Shown: one piece after another, positions 45,466 to 56,534 of the stretch
Numbering within the stretch: position 1 is the first letter of the stretch
Layout of the letters: each line of letters begins with the position of its first letter
Source of the DNA: Alligator mississippiensis
Taxonomy: Eukaryota > Chordata > Crocodylia > Alligatoridae
Reading direction: 5' to 3'
NCBI RefSeq assembly: GCF_030867095.1
Contig: NC_081824.1
Coordinates: 114,832,162 to 114,896,161, forward strand
Length of the DNA stretch: 64,000 nt
Notes under the pieces: model-generated
Told to the model about the DNA's origin: nothing
Database searches by the model: none
The model's input: the letters and a program-made list of their open reading frames with translations, nothing else
Position numbers and translations under genes: made by a program

Positions 45466-46974
45466 AGATAAACATCAACACTGATCTCTTACTGTGATAA
45501 TCTTCTTGTAACTGCAAAACACAGCAGTCTGATCTTGCTTATGGGTGTCTTCAGTCAATGGAAACAAGAGATATTCAGTAAAGATAATTTAAAAAATAAC
45601 AACAGAATTCCTACTCTGTCTGAATTTTCTTGAGAGAGAATCTTAGGTTGGTCATTAGATCCATGGGGAAAAATTGTTTCATTTCACTATTTTAAGGAAA
45701 TTGTCCTAATGTGTTACCGCTAAAGTAAGTTAGGGTGAACCTGCCCTGATCTTACTTGGGAGTCTCATTTTTTTGTCAAGGACATAACATAACTAAAATG
45801 TTCTGGATTTCAGTTTCATAGATTATAAAGCTATTTTTACTAAATTCCATTAAATCTCAGGCTATTTTTCTGTCCCTTTCCATGCAGAATCAACATAATT
45901 GCCCATATTTGTAGTGTAAGGACCCCCTATAGTCTCAAATTTCACACAACCAATGGGAGGATTGGAACTACAATTCCATCAATTTAGTTGAATCCTCATG
46001 CACTGTTTTGAAAATGTTGGGGTTTTTTTGCCACATTTTAGGTGACCCAGTTTATATATACAACACATTCACTTTTGTACAAGTTAAATGTTTAATTAAT
46101 GGACATTGAATAAACATTTCCAAATCAAGCCAATCCTGATAATTTCCTCACTTTTTTCCAGGTTCTGATCCTACCTGCACATTTGTAAACTTGGATTAAT
46201 TTTAATGAGGTCAATAAAAGAAGTCCAGTGCGGTAAATTAGACCAGATTCAGGACAATGAGCTCCATTGTCACTTCCAAAGCAAGACATGCTCCTGTTGC
46301 AGAGTTAAGAGTTTGTTTGAACAGGAAATAGAAGAGTGTGAAAAGATATGTCTCACTTGTGTGGCTGACTTTGCAGAAATTCTCAGGTAAGCAGGGGAAA
46401 TGCCCATGTCTTTTAGTAAGGTTATTCTGTGCCCTGAGAATGTGGGCACTCCTTTACAAGGAAAACCAAAGGAGATTGATGCTGGCAGATACTTTGAATT
46501 GCTAGGACTGGCCGCATGTGAACCTGGTAGAGACAAGTGCAGAGTTAATGGGATTATTTTGTTCCAGAAAAGTCTCTCTAGTGCTTTCTCTACTGATCTC
46601 ATCATTCTGCTCAATCTCTGACTTCCTTTTCTTACGGCCACTCCTTTCCTATCTCTTGAAATAAGTCTTGGAAGACTTCCAGGTTAATGGCAAGTCTCTC
46701 TCTCTTTGTCTCCTTCTCTCTCTTATGTAGATTATTATAGTACATCACAAATGTACACATAACTTCACAAATAACTACATTTTTTGCTGGCCATTTTCTC
46801 CATGGGGCTCCATAATTCTTCCTTGATGTGGGTTTCAGAAGTCTGTCATTGAGACAGATGCTCTGTACTTCAGTTAGAAGGATTTAAAAAATAAATAAAT
46901 ATTTTGGAAGGGAGAAATTAGTGTTTTAACCCTACACTGAAGTATGTATTAGATATTGCTACCTAGTATTTTGT
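45466..46974. other. Single-copy DNA with one possible exon
   Basis: Apart from the weak exon candidate at 46,163-46,387, nothing is recognised. Confidence 0.4.
46163..46387 (+). other. Possible exon of unknown transcript
   Basis: A pyrimidine tract and CAG (CTTTTTTCCAG, ending 46,161) precede the segment, and CTCAG/GTAAGC, a strong donor match, follows at about 46,387. Between them a frame opens at ATG 46,205 and reaches the donor. It encodes a Cys-rich stretch (HFQSKTCSCCRVKSLFEQ, then CEKICLTCVADFAEILR). The segment is not open from the acceptor, so it would be a first coding exon or non-coding. I recognise no family. Confidence 0.2.
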
Positions 46975-47210
46975 ACCGCTGCATCAGGTCCCAGCCGAGA
47001 TTAAGACTCCGCTGTGGTAGGTATTGTGCAAATATATAATAAGAGATAATCCTGGCCCCAGAGAGTTTACAATCTACCAAGACAAAACAGACAAAGCATG
47101 GCAGAGAAACAGAATCCCAGAGAAGTAGAGTTGCTTAAGGTCACACACAGTAGGTTAGTGTTCTGGGAATGGAGCCAAGTCTCTTGAGTGCCTGGTAGAG
47201 CTAACTGAAA
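46975..47210 (+). repeat. MIR/L2-like fossil repeat
   Basis: TAAGAGATAATCCTGGCCCC, AGAGAGTTTACAATCTA, GACAAAACAGACAAAGC, GAAACAGAATCCCAGAGAAG and TTAAGGTCACACACAGTAGG follow the order found in old amniote SINE/LINE copies (CAGTCC.TGCCC, GAGCTTACA.TCTA, then the MIR-like GAGG.TAAGTGACTTGC..AAGGTCACACAG). Confidence 0.6.
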
Positions 47211-47399
47211 GATGAATGAATTATTTAATAATATTTTTTTTAAATCAACACCTTAAAGTTCTTCCCAGTTTCCACATTTTAAAATGAATCATTTTTCTGC
47301 TTTTTGGTGAAATTTTAAAGTAAGATTTTTACCAAAATTGTTTTTCAAGTCATTTGGGGGAAAACTCAGGTTCCAATAAACAATCTAGATAAACATTAA

Positions 47400-47659
47400 G
47401 GCTAGGTACAGACATTCAAAAAGCCCATAGCGGAATTGATCTAAGTTACATAGTTTTCTGTCAGAGGTGTAGTTTAGATCAGTAGCGAACAGAACACACA
47501 TTCCCCCTTTGGTGGTGGGTGGACGTGCAGGCTGCCTATCCTAGATGGGGTGCCACCATTTTTAAACCACTCTATGTGTGCTGAACTTCTGTTATGTTAT
47601 GGGTTTAGACTGGCTTCCAATCACTTATGCCAGTAAAAGTGAAATTTCTGTACCTGGCC
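47400..47659. mobile_element. MITE with GGCTAGGTACAGACATT ends, copy 1
   Basis: The left end is GGCTAGGTACAGACATTCAA and the reverse complement of the right end is GGCCAGGTACAGAAATT. The flanks are TAA and TAC. AACTTCTGTTATGTTATGGG near the right end recurs in the copy at 52,189. No coding sequence. Confidence 0.75.
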
Positions 47660-49696
47660 TACATGAAAACTGGTAGTAATATCACTGAAAATGCCATGAA
47701 AACAGAAGAAAGTAATTGATAACATCAACACGGATGCACTATTGTTTTGTGGAAAAGACTATTTTGAATTTTAAAAGAACTGAAATGCAAACAATTTAGC
47801 TGGCTCCTAACCCTAACCTGTTACTGTATCTTGTGTACCACGCTCTGTATACCTTTTAAATAAAGTTCTCATATTTGTTCTGCTTTGGTCTTTTGACAGA
47901 TAATAACAATCTATAAACCATGTATAAAGACTTCATTTAAGCCATTTAATATATCCTGTGATTTTCACTTCTATGCTGAAATTGTACTTAATAACAATCT
48001 GAGCATGCTCTCTTATGATGGATCAATAGTCATGTGAGATAGTAATAAAGTAACTCTGTCTAAAATATCAAGCAGCATGGGTCAAATTTACCCTCAGCTA
48101 AAAGAATAATCAGGAAGGAAGTTCACTCTAGGATGCTTCAGACACTACATAATCATATTTCTGTTCTATGGCTTTAAGGTCAGTTGGATCTAAACAAATC
48201 CTTAATTTTCCTACAATCTTTCAAGAAGGGCATTGGCTACTGGGTTTTGTTTTGTTTTTCAATTTCTAGTTCTTGTTCCAAATTTATCCTCAGTTTGGTT
48301 GTACTGCTAGTGGAATGCTTCTTGATAAGTGCATTGCTAAATGTTTGCTCTTTTGCAACTGCATTTGGTAAGCACTTGCTAAGAACCCAAGGTTTCAGGA
48401 GGTAAATAAAAGCCTGTTTTCTGTTACAATAATGTTTTTGTATAATCTACTTCCTTCTGCTGAATTAAGAATGACTTTATCTGTGACCAATTCTTTGCTT
48501 TTTTAATAACTTAGAGCTGATGTAATGGTACTATCTGCAGTATAAATATTCGGGACATTGGCTTTCCTTTGCATGAGCATAATGTCTAGTCTACTAACTA
48601 CATGCATTAGTGATTTGTCAAAGCTTGCCTCATTCTGATAGTCTTTTATGGTGTAAGATTCTAATGCATTGAACTTAAGCTCATTTAAATTCCTTACTCA
48701 GTTCATTTTTGGGAAAAACTTCCACTGTCTGTGTTTTTAAAATGACACATTTCACCATCCTATCGTTGTGCATTCACTCTATTTGACCACTTTATTTGAC
48801 TTGGTGACTACCTCAACAATTATATATTTCACAGCTATTCACTTGTGCACAGTTTCCTTCCATTCTAGCGTGGATAATTTATTCCACCCATTTTGTTCTC
48901 ACTAATCTGATTTTACATACCCTAACAAATTTCCTCTCTTACCACAGACCAGGCATATCTTGTCTGGTATGGGACACTGCTTGCCATTGTCATTGCACCC
49001 ACTACAAATCATATAGTCTCCCACTCTTACATTTCACTGAGCCTTACTACTGCAGAACATACTGTGACACTAATTTGTTTGGAAATCACATTTTGGGGGG
49101 GAACATTACTTCTTTTTTCTGATGGCACATTCTTCTTTGTCTGGTAATGTGTTTATAGTTTTTGTAACATTTCATGCCGCCTGATTATTTTTGAAGTGGA
49201 GTCCCAATTTAAAACATCTTGGAAGCACTTTAGTGTTTTGTGGCCAGAAGGCTTTAGTCCTTTAATATGATAACAAGACTGTCGATACATAAATCTATCA
49301 TCAAGTGACCCACTCCTCTTTAGTGCCTATCTCATCAAGACGCATTTCCTAAATACTTTCCTGCACGAAGACATTCTGGGTTTTGTGTAGTTTTTCCTGC
49401 AGTAATGGTCTGTGTACCAAACTGATGTATCTGAATGTTCTCAGGACATTGTGGCTTTGGCATACGGAGTTTGCCACTGCCAAGTTATTCTAGGAGAGAG
49501 GCCCAGCTTCTTACACCCTTCGGTTTTACCTGCCTTGTGTCCAGCAAAAAAAAAGGGAGAGCACAGAAATTAAACGTTTGTTTTCTTCTGGAGACTGCCA
49601 CAGCTCCTCCTTGGGTACTACTGCAACTCTGGCCTCAACACTGAAAGAACATTTGCCATGTGTTCACTTGCTTCTGGAACACTATAGTCAGACTGT
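47660..49696. other. Single-copy AT-rich DNA, nothing recognised
   Basis: Short frames only (for example 48,184-48,405); no exon or repeat could be supported. Confidence 0.45.
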
Positions 49697-50220
49697 AACT
49701 AAGTACAGACATTCAAAAAGCCTGAGGTGGAAGCACTTTAAGTATAGCACTTTACTCAGAACAGTCTAGATTAAGTCAGAACCGAACAGAAAGCATGTGC
49801 TTGGTTTGGTGGGGGGTGCTCAGAGTCTGGCTGCAGTGGCTAAGGCCAGCAGGTTGGGGGGCACTCCCACGTGCCTCCCAGGAAGCTGTGGGAGGATGCT
49901 GAGCCCAGCTGAGCAGCCACTCCCGCGCCCCAACTGGCCAGTGGGCCTCTCTCCCTAGCTCACCACCCCCCGCTAGCTGGCGCTGGAGAGTGGGGGAGGA
50001 GGTGGAAGGAGCCCCTCTGCCACAATGACCCCCTCCAGCTTGCAGGCTTGGGTCTTGGTTGGGGCTGGGCTGGGTCCACACAGCAGAAGGTCCATTTCCA
50101 CCCCTCCCAGGCCATACAAGGAGACAGAGCCTTTTCTGTTTCCCCTTTGTGACAGTCCAGGGTCACGTGCATGTAGAAAAAAGGGTTGTGTTACTGCCAA
50201 TCTGACAACTAGGGCCTGGC
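49697..50220. mobile_element. MITE of the same family, copy 2 (GC-rich body)
   Basis: AAGTACAGACATTCAAAAAG opens it. GAACAGAAAG, GGCTGCAGTGGCTAAGGCCA and AGCAGGTTGGGGG match the body of the copy at 52,189 in order. The right end (mirror of CTAGGGCCTGGC) is decayed. The overlapping frames on the minus strand (49,776-50,200) are by-products of the GC-rich body. Confidence 0.6.
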
Positions 50221-51222
50221 AAAAAAAACCCCAAAACCCAAAGTTTTGCAGGTCTGATGTCTAGTTCTGGTTCCTGCCTTGTTTTATGTTCCTTTGATTC
50301 TATATTTATGTATGAATAAAAAAAAGTATTGTGGAGCTCTTACTGCTTCCTGTATTCAGCATGCCTTTGCAGTATTGCAGACATTCATAATGGAAGCAAG
50401 GCCAATGGTCAAAAATCCCTCCTTCCTTCAATTCGTGCCACCCTGTTTTCTTCAGTGAAAGAGCACAAGGGCAACTGAGGTTAAAATATAGCCATGAGAA
50501 GAAAATAAAGAAGAAACAAGTTGCATGTTTACTGGAATTAAACTGAAATTGTACTGGACTAACAAGCAATGCTCAGAGTAATTCCAGATTTTAAACTGCT
50601 TCTTGCCCAGTTGTTTCTTAGCCAGGCTTCATTATTTTTGATGAGCTCATTTAAATACTTCATTTTATTCCTCAATTTGTGGACAGCTGGAACATTACAT
50701 TTAAATTCCAGCTGTTATTCTTCATATGAATTCAAGAAAAATCCAAATCCCAGCCTATTATGTTTGTAAGCAAGAAACGCTCCTCTGCAAACTAGATAAT
50801 ACTCCTTCCCCCTTCTACTTAGAAAAATATACCACATGGGAATACAGAAACTGCCACATCAGACCAATGGTCAATCTAGTCCAGAATCCTGTTACTAACA
50901 GGGGGGTAACTAACAAATGCTTCAGCGGAAGATGCAAGAAATATATGCGTCTTATGGTTTTCCTTTGCCATGTTTTGCATTCCTTTTAAAAGCAAGTTTT
51001 AATCCTTTCTATGACTCCTGTCCTGCAGACTCACAACTGTTTAATATTCCTATCATAAGCAGTCTCATTTATTTTTATGCGATTGCTCAGTGCAGTTAAA
51101 CTAAGCATCTACATAAACATTTGGAAGGCAAAGCCCAATATAGCTGTAGCTTTCCTTATTATCCATACAAATATCCAATCTTACAAAAAAAAAACAAGTA
51201 AGCTCTTGGTCTCAATGTTAGC
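50221..51222. other. Single-copy AT-rich DNA, nothing recognised
   Basis: No gene or named repeat recognised. Confidence 0.45.
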
Positions 51223-51476
51223 GGGAGTATCTACACAAGATGCAACATTGGTGGAACAACAAGCAACGGCGACATAGCTCATCACTACGGTGATGTAACA
51301 TCAGTGGGCATGAACTGTGATGCTACCATCACTGTGCAGATGGGTCAAGTATGACCCATGTGGCACCAAGACTGCGTAGTACCGGAGGTTACTGTACCGG
51401 AGGTTACTTGCTAAAGCAAGTAGTAAATGACTGTGCAGTAACAACTGTGCAGTCGGACACATGTGTAGACTCACCC
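51223..51476. mobile_element. Harbinger-like MITE, second member of the 1,912 family
   Basis: The left end is GGGAGTATCTACACAAGATG and the reverse complement of the right end is GGGTGAGTCTACACATGTG. The inside holds GGCGACATAGC, CACTACGGTGATGTAACATC and a direct 16-bp repeat ACCGGAGGTTACT. No coding sequence. Confidence 0.65.
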
Positions 51477-51507
51477 ACCGAGTAACAATGAGTTCCACAG
51501 ATTAATT

Positions 51508-51680
51508 AGGGGTGTACTTGGTAGCTGTGTTGGTCCGAGACAAGAAAACATACAAAAAACTAGAACTCTTGGTTCCAAAATGATACTTTTTATTAGACCA
51601 ACTGGGAAATTGCAAGAAAATTGTCCTTTTCTGCAAGCTTTTGGGATCAGAGTAACTTCATCAGGTTCTGGGGAAAGTAT
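51508..51680 (-). repeat. Unnamed dispersed repeat, copy 4
   Basis: On the minus strand it reads CTGATGAAGTTACTCTGATC, CCAAAAGCTTGCAG, CCAGTTGGTCTAATAAAAAG, then TCTTGTCTCGGACCAACACA and GCTACCAAGTACACCCC. This is the most complete 3' end of the family in the window. Confidence 0.8.
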
Positions 51681-51950
51681 AGATGGTACAAGATGGTAAA
51701 AAGTCCCCATAGGTAGGAAATAAACTTCATTTTTGCACAGAGGGAGCTGAAGATGGAAGGCTGTCTCCCTCTGGGTCCATGAGAGTGTCTTAGTGAGTTG
51801 TGCTGAATAGCTCTTCGATGTGTAGATTAGGTAGAATCCCTTCCTTGGAGATGTCAGATGGCAGGCAAAGAGGTAAAAAATCTATCTTGTTGTTCTGCAG
51901 TGAAGTTTAAAATCCAAAATCAGCTAAAATTTGGCATCTTCCATGTTTCA

Positions 51951-52020
51951 GGGGTGTATTTGGTAGCCATATTAGTCTGACACAAGAAGACATACAAAAA
52001 ACTAGAACTCGTTGTGGAAA
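51951..52020 (-). repeat. Unnamed dispersed repeat, copy 5 (3' end only)
   Basis: GGGGTGTATTTGGTAGCCAT, ATTAGTCTGACACAAGAAGA and CATACAAAAAACTAGAACTC repeat the first 65 bp of the copy at 51,508 in the same orientation, 443 bp away. Confidence 0.8.
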
Positions 52021-52188
52021 ATAAATTCATTTATCAATTTTACATCATTCATCTTTCGGTATCATTAGATACCCTTTTTTTCTTGTATGATGAAAAATTG
52101 TAAATGAATGTGCCCTACATTATTTTTCTGTGATTTTTAAATTATTTTCCATACCACCATTACATTTGCTCTTCTTCTTCTCCTCTCT

Positions 52189-52916
52189 GGCTAGGCACAG
52201 ACATTAAAAAACCTGAGGTAGAATCACTGAAACCTATACAGGTTTCTATAAATGGCATAGGTTAGATGAGGAGGGAATGGAACAGAAGTTCACCCTTTGG
52301 CAGCGGGGAGTGTAGGGGGAAATGTAGGCTGACTGCATTGGCCAAGGCCAGAAGCCTGTGGGTTCTCAAGCATACCTCTCAGTGTGACTTGCAGCCTCAC
52401 CAGGCTACCAGAGATTGCCAAGTGCTGCTGAGTGCCCCTTGCTTGTATGGGGATTCCTGGGTGGGTTTCTACCCACTCACCCAGGGGCCTCCATGCACCC
52501 CACAAGCTGGTGCAGCACCAGAGAGGTGGGCATGGCTGAGAGTGCCTTCCCACCACCCCTGTTAGCATCAGTCACTGTGCTGACTTGGCTCTGTGAGAGC
52601 CTGGGGGACACTTGGTTGGAATAGCTGGGCATGGGGTGGTTTCCTGTGAAGTGGGGCTAGCAGGGGCCTGCAAAGGTGCCTGGGATGCTGGCAGACAGTG
52701 ACCTAACTTGATTTGCTAGCAGACCTGGTATTGAAGTTTGCTTCACTTGTCAAACCTAGACAGATTAAGTCTTATATCATATCAATCCAGGTCTATTTTA
52801 GACTGAGACCTGCCATTTTAAACCAGTCTACGTGCTCCAAACTTCTGTTCTGTTATAGGTATAGAGCAGTTTCTGACCACTTATATGGGAAAAATGTATA
52901 ATGTCTGTACCTGGCC
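52189..52916. mobile_element. MITE of the GGCTAGGTACAGACATT family, copy 3
   Basis: The left end is GGCTAGGCACAGACATTA and the reverse complement of the right end is GGCCAGGTACAGACATTA. TCT flanks both sides (52,186-52,188 and 52,917-52,919), a 3-bp target duplication of the length used by PIF/Harbinger elements. The 728-bp body has a GC-rich middle and no transposase. This is the best-preserved member here. Confidence 0.8.
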
Positions 52917-55177
52917 TCTAAACTCAAAATTCCCACTGTCTTGTATATGTGTCTTTATCTTTAATAATTTTTTGTTACCCCTTATTAACCTTTTGGGAAT
53001 TATTGTCACTAGAATTGAAATGGTATCTCATGTGAGAAGGTAATACTGATTTATATAAGAGAGTTATAATATTTTATGGTTTATTTTCTATTTTATTCTT
53101 TATTTATTCTAACATCACTTGTTTTGTTTAACAACAAAATACAGAGTCAAAAGGAAAAAAAATGCTTGTTTACCTGGCTGACCTAACAGTTGTGGTAGTG
53201 AGTAGAAAGACTGGCATGTTTTTCTGATGACACTCTTCTAGCTCCTCCTTTTTTTGTTTTTGTCCCATACACAGTGAAGTGCTATCCATTAAGAAAAGCA
53301 AGGGGAAAAACAGTCTCTAATTGTTCTTAACATTGGATTTCTCTCTTCCTGGTGAACTCAAAATCAAAGGAAACCAGCAATGTAAAAGTTTTTGTTTGTT
53401 TTTTTCCCCCTGGACAAAAGAACCAACTTTTCTATCCAAATTATTCTTTTGCACTACATACTTTCTCCCATATAAAAAAAATCAAACCAAAACCAAAATA
53501 AAAATCTTAGTGCACAATCAAAGATATCTCTGCTCTCTTTAATCCATGAATTCAGAATTTCTTAACCTCATGGTATCAATTAAAGACGTCAGAGGCATAA
53601 CAACCAGGTTCTGTACTCTGGGTGGTGGCAATGGCACCAGTCCTGCAGTGGTGGTAGCTGCTGTTCTTTTGCTTGCCCTCAGTGAGTCCACTGCTCATCA
53701 TGTTGATGAAAGAAGTAATACATGACTGTGTCGGCAAGAGAAAGAACAGTAAAGCGTATTAAGTTTTTGGTGCTGTCATCAGGCTCTGAACAATCTGGAG
53801 ATCTGCATTAGCAACTCAAGAAAAATAGAAATGGACTCTTTTGAAATAATGGATCATCCAAGCTTTCAATTTGTTAGTTGATTAAAATATTACTTTTTTA
53901 ACTGACTGGTCATTTGTACTGGGCAGGCCTCAAAATGTTTGGCGGGAACTTTAGTTTGATTTGGACAAATAATAACATGTTCCATACAGCCCTTTGAGCA
54001 TGCAAAATAGTCTGGCATTCTGTCCAGGACAGGAGTTTTGGTGAGACTTCTGGTACTTCCTCCTTCTGGACCGTCAGTAACTCCACAAGAACATCCTGTC
54101 TCGAAGTATCCTGGCATTTCCAATGATAGTTAAAACCAGGAATTTCCAAGGCAAATGAAAAGGAAGAGGAAGACATGTTATATTGCTATTGATAATTAAT
54201 TTTGCCATTCCTAGAGGGAAAAAAATTCAAAGCCACTGTCCCTATTAAAGAAAATATTCCTACTATTTCTATCACTATGAAATGAAGTTAAAGCCTTCTA
54301 ATCCAAGTTATGCAACTTGGGTCCAAGCTGCACATTTCTTTCTTAATGACAAATGTTACAGAAAGTGAGTAAACTTCATTTCCAGACTAGAAATCCAAAA
54401 ATAGAACAAAAAACACCACTGAAACCTGCATTTGGCCCTAAGCAATGCAATAGTACATATATTTCAATACCACAGGACTAAATAATAAGTTAACAAGTTA
54501 TTTTAGCCTTGCTCTTAGCAACAAGTAGTTGACTCGGTACACACTGTTACAGACACAAGCAGGATAAGTGAACCACTGCCTAAGTTGTCAACTGTAGTGT
54601 GTGGATTAGGTTATGGAGAAAATAAAAATATTAAATGAAGTGTCCCTGATAAATATTGACTCTTTGGCAGGTTCAAAACCCTTAATGTTAAATAAAAATA
54701 CCTGGTTTCTTAGTGACACTTGATCTATGAAGTCATCTCCAATAATGTTATAATACTTTGGAACAGGAACAAAAAACAAATGAACCACTCTCACTCGGCC
54801 AAATCATTACAACCGCCTTTGACTAATTCTCTCCACATTCTCTCTCCGTGCAATTTACCACCCAGCATCTGAACCTTGTCTTCTTTGTGATATATGCTTG
54901 TCTTTTTCCTTTTTTCAAGCTCACAGAATAGCAATTGTAAACATATCTAGTAGTTAAATAACTACTGCAAGAAAAATCCAAGTAACAAAACAATGTAGAA
55001 AAGAAAGGGAAAGATGAAATAATACAGTATATCACAGGAATGAAATATCCCTTTCCTTTATATTTTTAAACAACAACAAATAATCCTTTGAATACATTTT
55101 GTCTAGTTTTAACTTAATGCTATTTGTAAAAACTAGCAACCTTATACTCTTAGTTAGTGTGGACCTTCCTTCTTTTC
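52917..55177. other. Single-copy AT-rich DNA with one possible exon
   Basis: Nothing recognised apart from the weak candidate at 53,890-54,123. Confidence 0.4.
53890..54123 (-). other. Possible terminal coding exon, unidentified
   Basis: A 77-codon minus-strand frame ends at a TAA. It encodes a Cys-rich stretch: FETGCSCGVTDGPEGG, then PDYFACSKGCMEHVIICPNQ and FEACPVQM. Upstream lies a pyrimidine-rich run (TCTTCCTCTTCC) and a CAG at the GAAATGCCAG/GATAC step that could be an acceptor. I recognise no family. The even Cys spacing and lack of repeats set it apart from the other short frames, but chance remains likely. Confidence 0.2.
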
Positions 55178-56311
55178 ATAGATTTCATATGTTTGTGTCG
55201 GAAGAGACCTTAGTAGATCATCGAGTCTGGCCTTGGGCAGGAAAGAGCATTGGGGACAGGTGACCCCAGCGAGGTGCTTGTCCAGTCTCCTCTTAAAGAC
55301 CCCCAAGGTAGGGAAGAGCACCACCTCCCTTGGAAGCCCATTCCAGATTCTGGTAACCCTTACCATAAATAAGTTCTTCCTGATGTCTAACCTAAATCTA
55401 CTCTCTGTTAGTTTGTGACCATTGTTTCTAGTAACTCCAGGGGGTGCTCTGGTAAACAGAGCATCTCTTATTCCTTGCTTTCTCCCCCTGATGAATTTGT
55501 AGACAGCCACTAGATCCCCTCTCAATCTTCTCTTGCGGAGGCTGAAGAGATCCAGGGCTCTCAATCTCTCCTCACAGGACCTTACCTCCAGGCTCTTAAC
55601 CATTTGAGTAGCCCTCCTCTGGACTCTCTCAAGGTTTTCCACATCTCTCTTGAAGCGCGGCACCTAAAACTGAATGCAGTACTCTAGCTGCAGCCTTACC
55701 AATGCCGCATAGAGGGGAAGTATCACCTCCCTAAACCTCTTTGTGATACACCAGCTAATGCATGATAAAGTGCGGTTAGCTTTATTGATCACTTGGTCAC
55801 ATTGTCAGCTCATGTTCAACTTGAAGTCGACTATGGCTCCAAGATCCCTTTTTGCAGCTGTGCTACTTAGGAAGTCATCTCCCAGTCTGTAGGTGTGTTG
55901 GTGATTTTTTCTCCCTAGGTGCAGCACATTACACTTATCTTTGCTTAACTGCATCCTATTCTGTTCTACCTACTTTTCCAACCTATCCAAATCTGCCTGA
56001 ATCTGTTCCCTACCCACTAGTGTGTTTACATAGCCCCATAATTTGGTGTGGTCCATGAATTTGAACAGAGTGCTCTCCACGCTCTCATCCAGATCACTGA
56101 TGAAGATATTGAACAGCACTGGTCCAAGGACTGAACTTTGGGGGAACCCACTGCCCACATCTTTCCAGGTCAATATTGACCTGTCCACTACCACTCTCTG
56201 GGTATGTCCCTTAAGCCAACTCATCACTCACCTGACCGTGTAATCATCTGTGTCACAGCCATTTAGTTTACTTATGTGAATGGGATGAGACACTGTATCA
56301 AAGGCCTTTTC
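55178..56311 (-). mobile_element. CR1 LINE, 3' 1.1 kb, degraded
   Basis: Minus-strand CR1 running from the 3' end (CATAGATTTCATATG) through the RT C-terminus (frame 55,154-55,663 with ERVQRRATQMVKSLEV and [20 protein letters not shown]) and the palm (55,970-56,227 with DVGSGFPQSSVLGPVLFNIF). The FADDTKL string reads FMDHTKL, so the catalytic Asp pair is lost. It breaks off at AAGGCCTTTT, just short of motif A. Confidence 0.9.
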
Positions 56312-56534
56312 TCATACATCTGCTTGGTGTAATCTCACCCTATGTATCGTTATGATATATGGTCGCACATTTATTTTGCTTGTAATGGCTTTATAATTCT
56401 AAGGTATATTCCTTTAAAATGGGAAATACCGGTAGAAAAAAAGTCAGACTCTCAAAATGGGTATATTTTTGCAATTGTAATTGTACTTGCTGTATCTAAT
56501 TTAAAGCCTGGTCCTGAAAATACTGTCAATTGCA

